Part shown: piece after piece, positions 1 through 11,315 of the stretch
Position numbering within the stretch: position 1 is the first letter of the stretch
Layout: every line of letters begins with the position of its first letter
DNA from: Typhlomys cinereus
Taxonomy: Eukaryota; Chordata; Mammalia; Rodentia; Platacanthomyidae
Direction of reading: 5' to 3'
Assembly (NCBI GenBank): GCA_023101885.1
Contig: JALPQD010000391.1
Location: 1,975,515-2,039,514, forward strand
DNA length: 64,000 nt
Translations under genes and position numbers: made by a program
Notes under the pieces: model-generated
What the model saw: only the letters and a program-made list of their open reading frames with translations
What the model was told of the DNA's origin: nothing
Databases searched by the model: none

Positions 1-1470
1 GGATGCTACCCACAGTTCCGGGCATGGTCTGCAGTAGTCAGCACTCAAGATGCTAGATGCTTTCTCGAGCTACTTGGACTCTTGAGATGAGCCCAAGTGC
101 CGGCTCTCTGGTAAAAGCAGAAACAGTAGCAGCACGTCTCATAAATGTCATCTTGCTAAATTTCACCTGAAATGCGTGAAAGACTATTTTGGGGGAAGTG
201 CTAAACCCCGCTTTGCATGGGACCAGCTGTTTTGTGCCAAGAGAGGAACTGCAGTGGCTGGTTCCCGGCAGGGCACGTGTGGCCGCGTCTCAGGGCTGCT
301 TCACTGTGCTGTGCATGTGCTGGGTGACAGAGCCCTTGGCCCTGGTTTGTCGCAGCTCATCTTTCTAAGTGTTAGAGGTCGCCATGGTGACCATGTTGAG
401 TCAAGTGGGACATTTTGCAGCTCACCAGTGGATGTGAAGACCTCCTACTCTACCCATCGAAGATGACGCTCATCTCCTGGGCTAAGAGACTCGACGGGAG
501 GGCTCTAGTCAGATGTTCCTGTCTCGAAACCTCTGCCAAATGGGCGGCATGTGTGTGCTCAGGGAGACGTGGGTCCTCGTGGGAATCACCAGGTGCGCAC
601 CAGCCATGCGGGGCCCTGGCAGGGCTCGGGTTCTGTGATTTCTAGAGCGCCAGAATACAAGCATTCCCACACCGGGAGGCACAGCTGGGGATCAACGTTC
701 TCGCGGACGCCGACCCTGCGCTCAGCACCTCAGTCACTTACACCCCAGCCCTGGTTTTTGTTTTTGTTTTTTTTTTGAGACAGGGTCTCACTATGCACCC
801 AGGCCAGATGGAGCTCAACGTCCCAGCGATGACATCTCAGCCACGTGCTCTGCACCCTCCAGCGCGCACATCGCAGGTGAACACCTCAGTGCCAACATGA
901 CAGGCATGTGCTCTAGAGCTGGCAGCATCGGCAGGCATCACAGTCCCTGGGGCCCATGGCTCCCTTCAGTGCCCACATTATAGGCGTGCGCCGAAGTCCC
1001 AGTACTGACCTAACGGATGTGAACCACAGTCCCCGAGCCGACAGCACAGGTCCGCACCGCACCTGGCTTTCGGCAGCAACGAGCCCACTGGACACCGTGG
1101 CCTATATCGCCGGGTGTCAGCTTAACTCCAGTAGAAACGTCTCTGGCAGTTTTGCCCCAAGAAAGGCCCATGAGATTTTCTTTTCCTGACTGAACTAATG
1201 ACGTGCATCGTTGGTCATCAGAATTCACAGTGGGGTTCCGATCTTCGACAAGGACAGTGACGCGCCGTGTGACAGGCTGTGTTCACAGTGGGCCCGGAAG
1301 GGCAGACCCCCTGTGATGGTGGGTGACTGTGCCCGTGCTGCTTTTGGGTTTTCTATGATGCACATATTACCTTCTCAAGATACAGCCTTTCTTAAAAAGA
1401 GGGAGGCAGGAAAGCAAAGGAGGCGGGAAAGGGGCCCATTCACGTGAGGGGGCCGTCTTCAACGTAGACA
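1..1470. other. 3' flank of the MAN2B2 locus, no gene seen
   Basis: This stretch lies beyond the putative polyadenylation signal of the minus-strand MAN2B2 locus. The short open frames on both strands show no family I recognise and look like chance. A B1-like SINE remnant sits at about 752-870. Nothing else is supported. Confidence 0.6.
752..870 (-). repeat. B1-like (7SL-derived) SINE remnant
   Basis: An oligo-T run is followed by the GAGACAGGGTCTCACTATG-type end of a 7SL-derived SINE, so the element reads on the minus strand with its A-tail at the left. The rest is diverged. Confidence 0.6.
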
Positions 1471-1493
1471 GAAGAACCCAGACATTCCTTTTT

Positions 1494-1499
1494 TTTATT
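1494..1499 (-). other. candidate polyadenylation signal AATAAA for MAN2B2
   Basis: The plus strand reads TTTATT here, giving AATAAA on the minus strand about 135 bases past the MAN2B2 stop codon. It sits in a T/A-rich run, so a chance match is possible. Confidence 0.5.
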
Positions 1500-1632
1500 T
1501 AAAAAAATACCCGACACAGCACACGTGCCCTGGGCCGTGGGGTTCGCGCTTTCCCCGTACCACAGTCCCCCTCCGCCATTTGCCTTGGGCCTGTCTCATC
1601 CTATGGTCCTGGGGGCAGGGACACCTTGAGGT

Positions 1633-1730
1633 TCACGGCTGCCGGAAGTGAATGAAGAATGTCTGGATTTCTTTGGGGTGCACAGTGACGGTGGAGCCTC
1701 CTGGTGGTCTTGGAGGCGAGGTGTGGAGGT
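1633..1730 (-). pseudogene. MAN2B2: MAN2B2 exon 19 (terminal coding exon)
   Basis: After a good acceptor (TCTTCTCCTCAG) the frame reads [19 protein letters not shown] and ends [11 protein letters not shown] before a TGA at 1633-1635. This matches the conserved C-terminus of the family. The exon itself is open and undamaged, in contrast to most upstream exons. Confidence 0.9.
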
Positions 1731-2519
1731 CTGAGGAGAAGAGACTGCGCTTCCAACTGGACTTACCTCACAGCATGGACACGACTCCTGCTAAAGTGGC
1801 TGGGCCGGTCTCTCCCCCCGGGGCAGCACCGCTGTCCTACCGCACGGTCTGGCTTGCTCTGTGGGGCGGTGCTTAGCGCCTAATGCTTCTAAGGTGGACC
1901 GTGTTGGGGAATCTGGCTCCATGTCGCCAGCCACTCGAGTTACGGCCTGGGCTTTGGCTTCAGCCTTGGCAGGGAGTCTCCCACCCTCCCTCCCTGCCCC
2001 ACGATGGAGAGTATGCTCTATTCCTGGCACCATGCAGGGACACTCCAGGCCAGCAGCGTGGAGGCCACGTCCAGGCGAGACTCAACTCAGGCAGCTGAGC
2101 AGGAGCTTGCAGAAGATGAGGGCCTTCCACGGCAGAGAGGAGAGTGCGGCAAAGACGGAGCCCAGGGTGCCAGCAGTAGGGTCGCCGCAGTAGCAGCAGC
2201 TGTGGGGCGCACTCGGCCCTGGGTTTGAGCTCTTGCCTAGTGCCTAGGCAATGCATGCATGCACGTGCAAGTGTGCACACACTCCCGAAGACTGTGCAGC
2301 CCCGTGTGCAGCCCCGTGTGTACCCGTGTGCAGCCCTGGCAGGAGGAAGCTGACTCCAAGCCTCCTTGATCTACTCTGGTAATCGTGGAAGGCTGCAGAT
2401 TCAGAGAGGGAAATCAGCCGCTCAAGGTCACACAGCCCAGGGCAGGTCTGTGTGCTCTCCAGCCTAGCTGGGACACTCAGGCGGGCTAAAGCAGGGGCCC
2501 CGAAACTTCTGGGCAGCTG

Positions 2520-2626
2520 GTCTTTGTCCTCCAGTGCCAACGCTGCAGCATGTGCATGTCCAGGGCCCCGTGAGAGGGCACTCCTCCACGGCTGGCTGCC
2601 ACAGACCCGAGCCCTCGTGGCACGGC
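2520..2626 (-). pseudogene. MAN2B2: MAN2B2 exon 18 remnant
   Basis: A CCCGCAG acceptor is followed by the equivalent of the ALGSVVAVEERSLTGTWDL segment. LGSV is in one frame, VEECPLTGPW in a second, and MHMLQRWHWRT back in the first. So a +1 and a -1 indel lie inside the exon and offset each other. No convincing GT donor follows WHWRT; reading on gives a TAG at 2486-2488. Confidence 0.82.
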
Positions 2627-2924
2627 CTGCGGGGACAGGAGTGGGGAGGGGATGGGCCACGCTGGCACCCAGAGCTGAGTAGGGCTGGGAACTGAACAGC
2701 AGCTGATGGCTATACCACGGTCGGTGCCCAGGCACCCAGCCCCCCACCCCTCATCGCAAGGACAGATGGTCAGCTTGTCCACAGGCGGGGAAACCGAGGC
2801 TGGGGTGTGCATCTCCAAGCGTCCTGCCGGGTGGAGACGGGCACTTCCACAGGGAGGTCCGGGAGCCCAGAGGGATGGCAGATGCCACGCACACAGCACA
2901 GCCTGGGCTGTTAGCCTTTGAGCA

Positions 2925-3030
2925 AAACCCTCATGTGTCCTTGAGCTTCGCAGATGGGGAAACTGAGTCCTGGGGGAGCCTGAGCCACCTGGACTCAGAC
3001 CCTGGGTTGCCTGACTCTGAGCCCCCCGCC
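2925..3030. repeat. MIR-like ancient SINE fragment
   Basis: The GATGGGGAAACTGAGTCCTG-type core is typical of MIR elements. It is intronic between exons 18 and 17. Similar core fragments lie at about 2385-2445, 12430-12540 and 15040-15105. Confidence 0.5.
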
Positions 3031-3268
3031 CAGAAGTGTCTGAAGAAGCCGTTTCGTTTTCTGACTCTGCACATGTCAGTTGTTCTGTCCAGGGTGTTTG
3101 CAGTGAGAACAAACAAGGAAGAAGCCAGGTATCGCTGCTGCACCAGCTGGGGCCCCGAAGGGAGTGGGTGGGTGGGAGCCAGCAGCCTCGGCTGCGGAGG
3201 GGGTGTGCATGTGGGCCTTCAGGCTTCGGGGCGAGTGTGGGGTCTGTTTGCGGGGGCGGATGGTTCAC

Positions 3269-3375
3269 CTGGAGATCCACGGTCACCGGCCGGACTGGAC
3301 CGGGTCCTCCCCTGCCGCAGGTGGTGCGGCCGCAGCAGGACCGACTCGGGTCAGCCTCGGCCTTCCCTCGGAGGC
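3269..3375 (-). pseudogene. MAN2B2: MAN2B2 exon 17 remnant
   Basis: The exon starts after a GAAG acceptor and ends CTCCAG before GTGAAC. It holds RGKAEADPSR, then VLLRPHHLRQGEDPVQS in a shifted frame, then RPVTVDLQ in a third. This matches the RGEAQADLRRVLLRLYHL and PVTVNLE segments of the family. Two frame changes lie within 107 bases. Confidence 0.85.
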
Positions 3376-4139
3376 CTTCAGGGACAGACCCCACCCGTCA
3401 GGCTCGCGGCCGTCTGGACCTGTGCCCAGCACTCAGGATTCTGCTCAGAGGCGCGGGCCGGGCCCAGGCGCAGGAAGTGGGGCTCGGAGGGCCGTGGCTG
3501 GCATGGCTCCTGTGTCCAGACAGGACGCCAGGCCAGCGTCCTCTTCCTGCGTGGTCATCCTTGGGCCTGCCCCTCTTTGTCCCCTCTGGCGTGAGGTCGT
3601 GCGGCTGCTGCGACCCACGCAAGTGAGCAGAGACAGGTTGCTTCTCAGCGGAGCGCTGCCCCTCTGGGAAGCCCTCCCACCCCCCTCGCCTGCTTCCCTC
3701 TTCCCTGTTGTCACTGTCTGACGACAGCCCAGATGCCAGGGACCCTTGTCTTCATGACCACCCTCCTCCTGATGCGGCACAAGGGGTCCTGAGTGAAAGC
3801 GTGAAAGAGAACTTTCTGGAAGCGTGTGATGACTGAGCTCGTCCAGAGCACTCCAGCGTCCTCCTCTTAGGGTAAGAGGAGACCTTGCTCTGTCTCTCTC
3901 TTCCTCCACCCCTCCCCTTCTCCCTCATCTCCCGTGACCCCAGCAGGTCCTCGCCTTTCCTGCCATGAGGCCCGAAACCTCTAAGACTGTGAGCAAAGGA
4001 CCCCCAACACACACTAGCTTCCCAGGCACCCTGCCGCAGGCCGGGTGACCGCGTGACGGGACCACCGTGAGCTCGCAGGATCTGTTCCAGGAGCTATGGG
4101 CGGGGGGCTAGGCCTGCGGGGTCCCGCCTGCTGAGTGAC

Positions 4140-4316
4140 CCCTGCAGGCCTTGGTCCTCCACGTGCCAGAGGAAGGACCCTGCACGCTGCGCCGACCCGC
4201 CTGGTGGGCGTGGGGAGCAGCAGAGACGGCGCCTCGGGTGGTGCAGGTGCTGGGTGCGGCTGGAGGAGCTGCAGGTGCAGGTCGGGGCAGCGTCACAGCC
4301 GGGTCATCCTGGTGTC
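4140..4316 (-). pseudogene. MAN2B2: MAN2B2 exon 16 remnant (highly decayed)
   Basis: After a CCTCGCAG acceptor the frame reads DDPAVTLPR, and then, one base shifted, DLHLQLL. This matches the AVTLPPNLHLQILS segment. Downstream similarity fades. The 3' boundary is a guess. Confidence 0.65.
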
Positions 4317-4917
4317 CTGCGAGGCACACGGACAGTGAGGAGGGGCTGGCGTCAGCTCCTTGTCCCGGCACCACAGCTGTCCCAATGGGAGTCCCTCCCC
4401 CATCCGGCCTCTCCCACCCACGGTACCCTGGTCATGCCTTCTCTCATAGCCGCCCTCTTCTCCCACCCTGTTCTCTCCAAGCCCCGCTGCTGAGTCACAC
4501 CACTGAAGAGGAGGACGCACCTGGCACTTGCTCGTCTAGCTCCTTCAAGCTCCAGAGGCGGAGGCCAAGAACCAGAAAGGAAAATATCCATTTGTGCTCA
4601 CAGCACACGCTCACAGCACACCTGCCAAGCCGCTTCCTGCTCTGAGTCCGAACGCCCGTCTCTCTCAGGGTTCTTTGCCCAGTGCCTTCCAATTCTGACT
4701 TTCAACAGAAACTTCCACCTCTCACAATCTCCCACCCGCCACAGATTGGCCCAGGCCCTGGTCACTTGACCCAAGCAGAACCAATCAGAATCTGTCCCAG
4801 GGACCCTTGTACTTTCCAGTCTCGATGTTTTTGGTGTGGGGTGCGGTGGATCTCCCAGGTGACAGGTCTACTGTGTGCCTCTCACCACAATGCCCTGTGC
4901 CATCAAAGATCAGTGCC

Positions 4918-5115
4918 GAGGCTGGGAGATGGCTCAGTGGTAAAAGGCTTGCCACACAAGCCAAAGAATGGGAGTTCAGATGTTGGATGGTACGGCAGCC
5001 TAACCCAGTAACCCAGCCTTGGAAGGTGGAGACTAGAGATCCCTAGAGCAAGCTTGGTAGCAAGACTAGCTCTGTGTTGCCCAAGGACCCTGTCTCAAAA
5101 AGAATAAGGCAGAAG
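4918..5115 (+). repeat. B4-like SINE (tRNA-like head plus B1-like tail)
   Basis: It begins with a tRNA-derived GGCTGGGAGATGGCTCAGTGG box and ends with a B1-like GTGTTGCCCAAGGACCCTGT segment followed by CTCAAAAA. This composite layout is that of rodent B4 elements. Confidence 0.65.
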
Positions 5116-5464
5116 AGCGATCAAGGATTGATTCTGGTGTCAACCTTAAAGCCCATGTGCACACATGGGCACCTGCACGTACACACACGAGCAAGCATAC
5201 ATATGCATGCAAATGGGAAAAATCATTACTGTAGCTAAAAAACGGCACAGAGGTTGAAATGCTCGCTGTGCATGCCTCGTAGCCCGAGTTGATCCAAGAA
5301 TCCACATGGCAAAAGGAGGAGAACCAACTCTTTACAAGCTGTCCTCTGCTCTCCACATGCGTGCCATGGCATACACAGTGTCCCCATGCACACATGCACA
5401 CACACACAGACGCCACAATAAAGGAGGTTTTTTTAAAAATCAGTGGGAGGATGGAGGTGGTCAG

Positions 5465-5590
5465 CAAGTCTTTCTTTTCTTTCTTTCTGCATTCTCATGT
5501 GTTAGCCCAGACTGTCCTTGAACTCACAGCAATCCTCCTGCCTCGGCCTCCCGATCCTGGGATCACATGTACCCCTGAGACGCCTTGCTT
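5465..5590 (-). repeat. B1-like SINE
   Basis: The core reads GTCCTTGAACTCACAGCAAT then CCTGCCTCGGCCTCCCGA, which is the reverse complement of a 7SL-derived B1. Confidence 0.75.
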
Positions 5591-5653
5591 GACTTCAGAT
5601 CTTCCTCCATTAGTGAACTTCCCCAGGCTCTGCCCACGCAGCTTTCCATTTCT

Positions 5654-5973
5654 TTTTTTTTTTTTTTTTTTTTTTAGATTTTTAATTTTATTTTATTATT
5701 TATTCAGTTGTGAGTGTGTGTGCGTGTATGTATGTATGTGTGTGTCTGTGTGTCTGTGTGTGTAGAACCACGGAACGAATCAGGAACCACATGGACGCTT
5801 CCACCTCCTCCTTGTTTACTCTTTCCCGGGATTCACAGGCTCCGCCCTACCAGGACCAGAAACGCAGGCCGCCCCTGCTTCCGCCTGGCGTCTATACGTG
5901 GGGTCTAGGATCCGAACTCAGGGCCTTCCGCCTGCAAGGCAGAGGCTTAACCCCTGAGCCACCTCTCAAGCCC
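5654..5973 (-). repeat. young tRNA-derived SINE with target-site duplication
   Basis: On the minus strand it starts GGCTTGAGAGGTGGCTCAGG, runs through a long GC-rich body and ends in a (CA)n tract and an A/T-rich tail. Identical 16-bp direct repeats (GCAGCTTTCCATTTCT) flank it at 5638-5653 and 5974-5989, which fits LINE-driven insertion. Close copies lie at 14694, 27838, 29588, 29995 and 56466. Confidence 0.9.
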
Positions 5974-6657
5974 GCAGCTTTCCATTTCTGAGGTCCCTCC
6001 CTCATGCTCCATTGGTGGGGGGTCCTCGCACTCCTCCAGACACAGAACACCAGGTTCTCAGCAGCATGCAGCTGCCAAGCCTGCTCTGCATGAGTGTGTC
6101 CCCACTGCACTGGACCCCCAAGAACAGAGGGCAGAGGCTGAGCCTTACAACCCCCTTACACTGTGGAACACAGTGAGAGCGGCTGACAGCTGCCTGCGGC
6201 CAGTGCCTATGAGGCCTACAGAAGATTCTGGTTGCAAAACCACTCTGGGAGAATCCTGAGGATGCTCTGTATCAGAAGAGCTGCAGGCCGGGGATTATGG
6301 GAACAGCCCCGAGTCACAGCCAGCTCCTTCGCTCTTCCCAGCTGCTCCTGGGTGCCATCTTTAAACACAGCACTGCGTCCTGCTTCTCACAGTTTGCTGT
6401 TGTGACAAAGTCGCAGAGGCAGGCGGCCTCTGGTGTGTGGGAGCCTTGCAGAGTAGACCATGCACCGGGAGCCCCACACGGGGACAGCAGACCCAATCAG
6501 ACGGCCAACCTTTCAAATGCTGCGCCCACACCTGACATTGCTGTGGCGACCAGCGGGCGCTAAGACAGGAGGAGGCACGTAGGGAGCAAACGATCCGGGA
6601 AGAGGGACAGCAACCTCTGCTTACTCACAGCGTCTCTGTCCCGGAGGTCCCTTCCTG

Positions 6658-6771
6658 CCCCAAAGCTGCCCAGTGCCCCCAAAGCTGCCCAGCGCCCCCA
6701 AAGCTGCCCAGTGCCCCCAAAGCTGCCCAGTGCCCCCAAAGCTGCCCAGTGCCCCCAAAGCTGCCCAGCTC
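6658..6771. repeat. 19-bp tandem array, six copies, in MAN2B2 exon 15 region
   Basis: Six head-to-tail copies of CCCCAAAGCTGCCCAGTGC with only one or two differences. On the minus strand the array follows coding-like sequence of exon 15, so it seems to have grown from exon or exon-edge DNA. A unit of 19 does not keep the reading frame. Confidence 0.95.
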
Positions 6772-7006
6772 CCAGGACAGGAGCCCCTGCCAGCCCCGGG
6801 CTCCTCTTGGGGGTTTCCCTTCCTCGCCCAGCTCTCCCAGCAGCACCACGGGCCGGTGCTGCAGCGCCAGTCGCTCCTCGGGCGCAGGGCGGAAGTGAGG
6901 GAGCTGTGCCCCGCCAGAAGCCAGAACACCGGGCAGTGTCGTTCAGCGTGAGGCCGTAGTTCAGGTTCCAGGCCAAGTTGTTCCACAGCCGACGGTGGAG
7001 CATGAC
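6772..7006 (-). pseudogene. MAN2B2: MAN2B2 exon 15 remnant
   Basis: After a CCCCACAG acceptor the frame reads [10 protein letters not shown] then [14 protein letters not shown], then shifts to [20 protein letters not shown] and shifts again to [14 protein letters not shown]. The matching segments in the family run in one frame. The codons after LNDT are partly deleted. The 3' end runs into the 19-bp array, so the donor cannot be placed. Confidence 0.87.
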
Positions 7007-7084
7007 CTGTGGGGAGAATCGTCAGGGAGGCCCCGTCTCGCCCCTGGCACACTCCTGGGTGGGCACAGACCAGGACTCGCTCAC

Positions 7085-7194
7085 TTCCACCTGCCCATTC
7101 TCTTAGCTGGAGATGCCATGTGCCCGCTCTGCCGACAGCACCAGCTGGTTTCTACCGTCCTCGATGAAGCCAACTGCACCATGGGGTAATAATT
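7085..7194 (-). pseudogene. MAN2B2: MAN2B2 exon 14 remnant with in-frame TAA
   Basis: A TTCTGCAG acceptor is followed by NYYPMVQ, a one-base deletion, then FIEDGRNQLVLSAERAHGIS. Where the family has SSQGNGQVE the sequence reads S, TAA, E, N, G, Q, V, E, so the glutamine codon became a stop at 7103-7105. The donor GTGAGC is intact. Confidence 0.9.
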
Positions 7195-7434
7195 CTGCAG
7201 ACACAAAGACACCCGCAGGTGGCCCCGTGCAGGATGAAGCAATCACATAGGCATAGTGGCCCCCGTCGGCCAGCCCTGTGGCCCTGCTGCTGGGGCAGCG
7301 AAGCGCCCTGCTGAGACCCTCTGACAAGACTCCCAAAGCCTTAAAACATCTCTCCAGAGGCCCGTACTGTTGTGAAGGCACATTGGCGGGGTCTGGAAAG
7401 TGCCCTCGGTGCGACGTTGGCTGGTGCAGCATAC

Positions 7435-7674
7435 GGCGCGATGGTGTTGTTTCTGAAGGCTTGGTAGGGTCTCCGCTGCATCTGGCAGCCGTTGTCCGCG
7501 TGGAGGACTTGCCGGCTGTTTAAGTTGCTGCTGTTCTCAGAACGGCTCAGCTCCAGGGGGCCCGCCTGGTATTCCTGTTCTAGTCGGTGGCACAGAAGCT
7601 CCCCAGAGGGGTCCCGCGGCATGGGGCCGGGCGGGTGTAGACTGCGTAGGTGTGACCCTGGGCTGGTCGTGTTC
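7435..7674 (-). pseudogene. MAN2B2: MAN2B2 exon 13 remnant
   Basis: An acceptor TCTCTAG precedes NTT, then QGHTYAV in a shifted frame, then SGELLCHRLEQEYQAGPLEL, SNLNSRQVLHADNGCQMQRR and PYQAFRNNTIA. At least two indels lie in the first third. The later two thirds are open. A GTATGC donor follows. Confidence 0.9.
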
Positions 7675-8025
7675 CTAGAGACGGGGTGCAGGAGGGGACA
7701 CTGTGGAGGTGCCTGAAACTTCTTGCTTGCCTGCAGGCAGGGGGGACAGCGGCCCGCCTGGACACAGTGACCAGTGAGAGGGGTGTGGACGCTGCAGAGA
7801 GATTTGTGAGGTCTGGATCCGTCCTGGAGGGCGACCATTCTTCTCCTGCTCTGACCTCTGCAGCCAGCCGCACAGCAGCAAGTGCGCGCACCAAGCACAG
7901 GCAGAGGTAGAAAGTTCCTCTGGCAGACACTTGGGCCCGGGCCGGGGCTCTGGGGGTGATGGATGGGGACCCCCGATCCGCCTGCCTGCAACCCTTCCAC
8001 ACGCTGCGGACCTACGGGGCAGCAC

Positions 8026-8212
8026 CTGTAGAAGAACTGCCGGATCTCTGTGGCCAGTGGTCCCGCCACGACCTCCATGTCCACAGCTTCCCAGGCTGGC
8101 AGCTCCGTCTCGATGAGCACGAACAGGTAGTTGTCAGAAATGGGGCCCATTTCACGTCCCCATTGGCGTGGTACTCCAAGAACTCCTGGGTCACGCGCAC
8201 GGTGTGGCTGCT
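8026..8212 (-). pseudogene. MAN2B2: MAN2B2 exon 12 remnant
   Basis: After TTCTGCAG the frame reads SSHTVRVTQEFLEYHANGDV. A one-base deletion after GACGTGAAA moves the match GPISDNYLFVLIETELPAWE and AVDMEVVAGPLATEIRQFFY to another frame. The donor GTGCTG is a GT. Apart from the deletion the exon is well kept. Confidence 0.92.
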
Positions 8213-10139
8213 CTGCAGAAGCAAGGGGGGCACATCAGCGAGGCTTGGGACCGGTGTCGTGGATGTGGATTCACTGCTCTGCAATGCGGCCAGCGCCACG
8301 TGGCTGGCCGAGAGGGGTACAGAGAGCACTGCCCTCACACTGCAGCAGAGCCACACTGCCCAAGAAAGGGGTGTGGTCTGAACTGAATTGAGTTGCTGCT
8401 TTCTTTGCTGGCTCACCGTCTCTCCACTCCAGGTCAAAGGAGACTGCTGGCCCATTCTGCTGCCAAGACACACTGAGGCCGGCGGCTGCCGGGAGGCTGG
8501 CCGCAGCTCGTGCGAGGTGCCACGTGGAAGTCACAAGCCAGGACTCAAATTCTCCCAACTCCCTTAGAATGTGGTGGGCAAGAGAGGGTGGGAAACAGCA
8601 GGAGTCTTGGATCCTTCCAGATGCTTATTTTAGCTGTGGCTATGTGCGGCCTGTCTGCATCGGTTTACTGGTTCTGGCTTGGCCTTACCACAGCGGAGCA
8701 TTAGAAACCAGAGCCTCTATGCCAACCTTGGGGATCACGTGAGACTGGGTGGGTGGGGAATCGGAAAGGAAAGGGGAGTAGCGTTGGCAGAAGCCCACCA
8801 GGCTCTGATGAAGAGGACAGGCGGGAACTGTTTCATGTGTCTGGCACAAGAAGACCCCGGCCCTGCCTCTCATAGCCTCCTTTTAAATGCCTCCCCACAG
8901 CCACCAAGAGCTAACAGAGGGCTGGAATGGGACAAGACATTGTGGCATCACCTACCAGGCAGCGTGATTCTAGTGCCCGGGGCATATAAAGCGCTCTTAC
9001 ACTCAATAACAAAAAGACACCCCAATTTCAAAACGAGTAAAGAAGATACACAAATACCCGAAAGGTAAGAAAAGATGCTTCAGTGACTATTAAGGGAATG
9101 CCAATCAAAACCGTGATGCGACCCTGCAGCACAGCCGCTGAGTGGCGGAGGGACTCTGGAGTCCTCAGACACTCGTGCTGAGAATGCAAGACGGAGCAAC
9201 TGCAGTGGAGAGCAGTCCCGGGGAGCCCCTCAGGCTGGGCCCTAGAGTCTCCAGCCCCCTCCAGCTGGGCCCTAGTGAGTCCAGTCCTGGCGCAGCGCAA
9301 AGGCAGCGATGCATGTCCACACAGAGCCTGTCCGTGCAGGCGCATGGCTGCATTTCACTTTGTTTTCTGCAATGCTGGGGTGGGCAGGAAAGGACTGCGG
9401 TGCCCAGAGAGGCCCTGAAAATGGATGCTGAGGGGCAAAGCCGGACTCCAGTGGGCCATGGGGCGCATGACCCCAAGGGTATGGGATCCACATGGGGCTG
9501 ACCCCTGGGTCCTTGTAAAGAGCAGTCACCTTCAGGACTCTGTCCTTGTGTTCTCTGGCCAGCCCCCTTCAAGGTCCTTGCTGGAGATGGGGCTCCCCAC
9601 CCCTTGCCCCAATTCCTGAGTCTGCAAGCTCAGCCTGGGGGGCTTTGAAGCCTTATAGGGACCAATGTAGTCCTTCTGGAGTTCGAAAGCAAATGAAAGA
9701 GACAAGACACAAGATGGGCACCGCACGGGCTCAGGACCAAGGGGAACATGGCTCCGGTGCACGGTGCCTATGGGATGGCCCTGGGGTGGGCATCTGCAGA
9801 GGGGATGCCCCTACAGTGGGCAGCACCTATGCAGGGGTGGATGGCCTAAGCGAGGAGGAGGAGGAGCAGCGGCGGCGGTGGCGGCGGCAGCATACTCTGC
9901 CCAGCCCTCTTGGGCTCAGATCCGAGGAGGCCTTGCCACATCTCTGCTGTCCATAGCCCGGCTCACACCCCTCTGTCTGCCACCAGCTGCTGCCCTTTCC
10001 CACCTCCCATGTCTCAGGAGGGTGATCAGCAGGCGGGGATGGCAGGACTGAGGTCCCATTTGGGGGGACGTTGGGGGGACGTCCTCATGCTCTGGCAGAC
10101 TGCTGATTTGCGCTCCCGAGCCCCCAGTCGCCCCACACT

Positions 10140-10325
10140 ATGCCCTTCTTGTCGGCCCCTTCTCTCCCTTTGCTCCCCCTTCTCTCCCTGTTGCTCCCCC
10201 CTTCTTCTCTCTCTTAGCTCCCCTCCCTTCTTCTCTCCCTTTGCTCCCCTACCTTCTTCTCTCTCTTTGCTCCCCTCCCTTCTTCTCTCCCTTTGCTCCC
10301 CTCCCTTCTTCTCTCCTTCTATGCC
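10140..10325. repeat. pyrimidine-rich tandem block
   Basis: Repeats of a CTTCTCTCCCTTTGCTCCCC-type unit of about 22-24 bp with small length changes. The plus strand is almost purely C/T. Confidence 0.85.
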
Positions 10326-10494
10326 TCTCAGCTCAGTCTGTGCTGCCACATGACACCCGCCCCCCACTGGGAAGTGGTGTCAGGAAACAGTGTGTGTTCC
10401 GGCTACAGCAGGTAGGCAACCCACGCCAGCTGGGAAGCCTTTGCTGAGAGGGTTGGCTGCCCTCTCTACCTCCAAACAGCGGTGGAATGAACAA

Positions 10495-10720
10495 CCGTAT
10501 GAAAGAACGAATGGATGGGTGAATGAGTGGGTGGACAGGTGGATAGATGGATAGATGACAGGTGAGCAGATGGATGGATACATGGATAAATGGAAGGGCA
10601 GGTGGAGAAAGGAATGGATATGTAGATGGGTGGGTGGATAGATGGATACTAGGCAGACAGATAAATGAATGGATAACAAGTGATGGATGGATGGATACAT
10701 AGGTGGGTGGGCATGAATAG
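10495..10720. repeat. GGAT-type tetranucleotide repeat
   Basis: Degenerate (TGGA)n tract: GGATGGGTGAATGAG and GATAGATGGATAGATG style repeats over about 225 bases. Confidence 0.85.
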
Positions 10721-10811
10721 AAGGTTTTAAATTCCTTCTTGTTTTAAAGCCAGCATTAATATTCCTGACTAGAGATTCTGTTTCTCTAAGTTCAAAGCAG
10801 TGGGTCCCTCA

Positions 10812-10825
10812 GCGCCCTCTTGTCG
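10812..10825 (-). promoter_or_regulatory. CTCF-like motif (12 of 14 positions)
   Basis: The minus strand reads CGACAAGAGGGCGC against the CTCF core CCASYAGRKGGCRS. Two positions differ. It lies in the intron between exons 12 and 11. Weak on its own. Confidence 0.35.
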
Positions 10826-10949
10826 ATCAGCAGCCCTGGAATGGAAGTTTAAAAGAAACTCCCCTCAACCCCCAGCAATGGCTTCTTGAATTAAAGATCA
10901 CGGAGCAGGAAGGGACTTTGTGGCCATGTGGCCCTTGTGAGCCCGGAAT

Positions 10950-11303
10950 GCGCCAGGCAGGGCCACGACGTGTCCACCTGTGCCAGGCAGGGCCACGACC
11001 TGTCCACCCCAGGCAGGGTCACGACGTGCCCACCTGCGTCAGGCACGGTCATGATGTGTCCACCTGCGCCAGGCAAGGCCATGACGTGTCCACTCCAGGC
11101 AGGCCACGACGTGTCCACTCCAGGCAGGCCACGACGTGTCCACTCCAGGCAGGCCACGACGTGTCCACTCCAGGCAGGCCACGACGTGTCCACTCCAGGC
11201 AGGCCATGACGTGTCCACCTGCACCAGGCAGGGCCACGATGTGTCCACCCCAGGCAGGGCCACGACGTGTCCACTCCAGGCAGGGCCACGACGTGTCCCC
11301 CCA
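10950..11303. repeat. 25-29 bp minisatellite next to MAN2B2 exon 11 donor
   Basis: About thirteen copies of a CCAGGCAGGGCCACGACGTG-type unit, with a TCCAC end and a variable CTGCG insert. The array abuts the exon 11 donor at 11311-11315. The long open frames on both strands here are an effect of the repeat, not genes. Confidence 0.95.
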
Positions 11304-11315
11304 GGCCCACCTCAC

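Larger units (their letters stand above)
8213..11315 (-). other. intron between MAN2B2 exons 12 and 11
   Basis: About 3.1 kb with no exon-like sequence. Simple-sequence blocks (10140-10325, 10495-10720) and a minisatellite (10950-11303) fill its left half. The stretch 8213-9830 looks like ordinary unique intron. Confidence 0.7.

Noticed and set aside
6547..6560. CTCF-like motif CGACCAGCGGGCGC on the plus strand
   Set aside because: It matches 12 of 14 core positions, but one mismatch is at the AG(A/G) position. Too weak without occupancy data.
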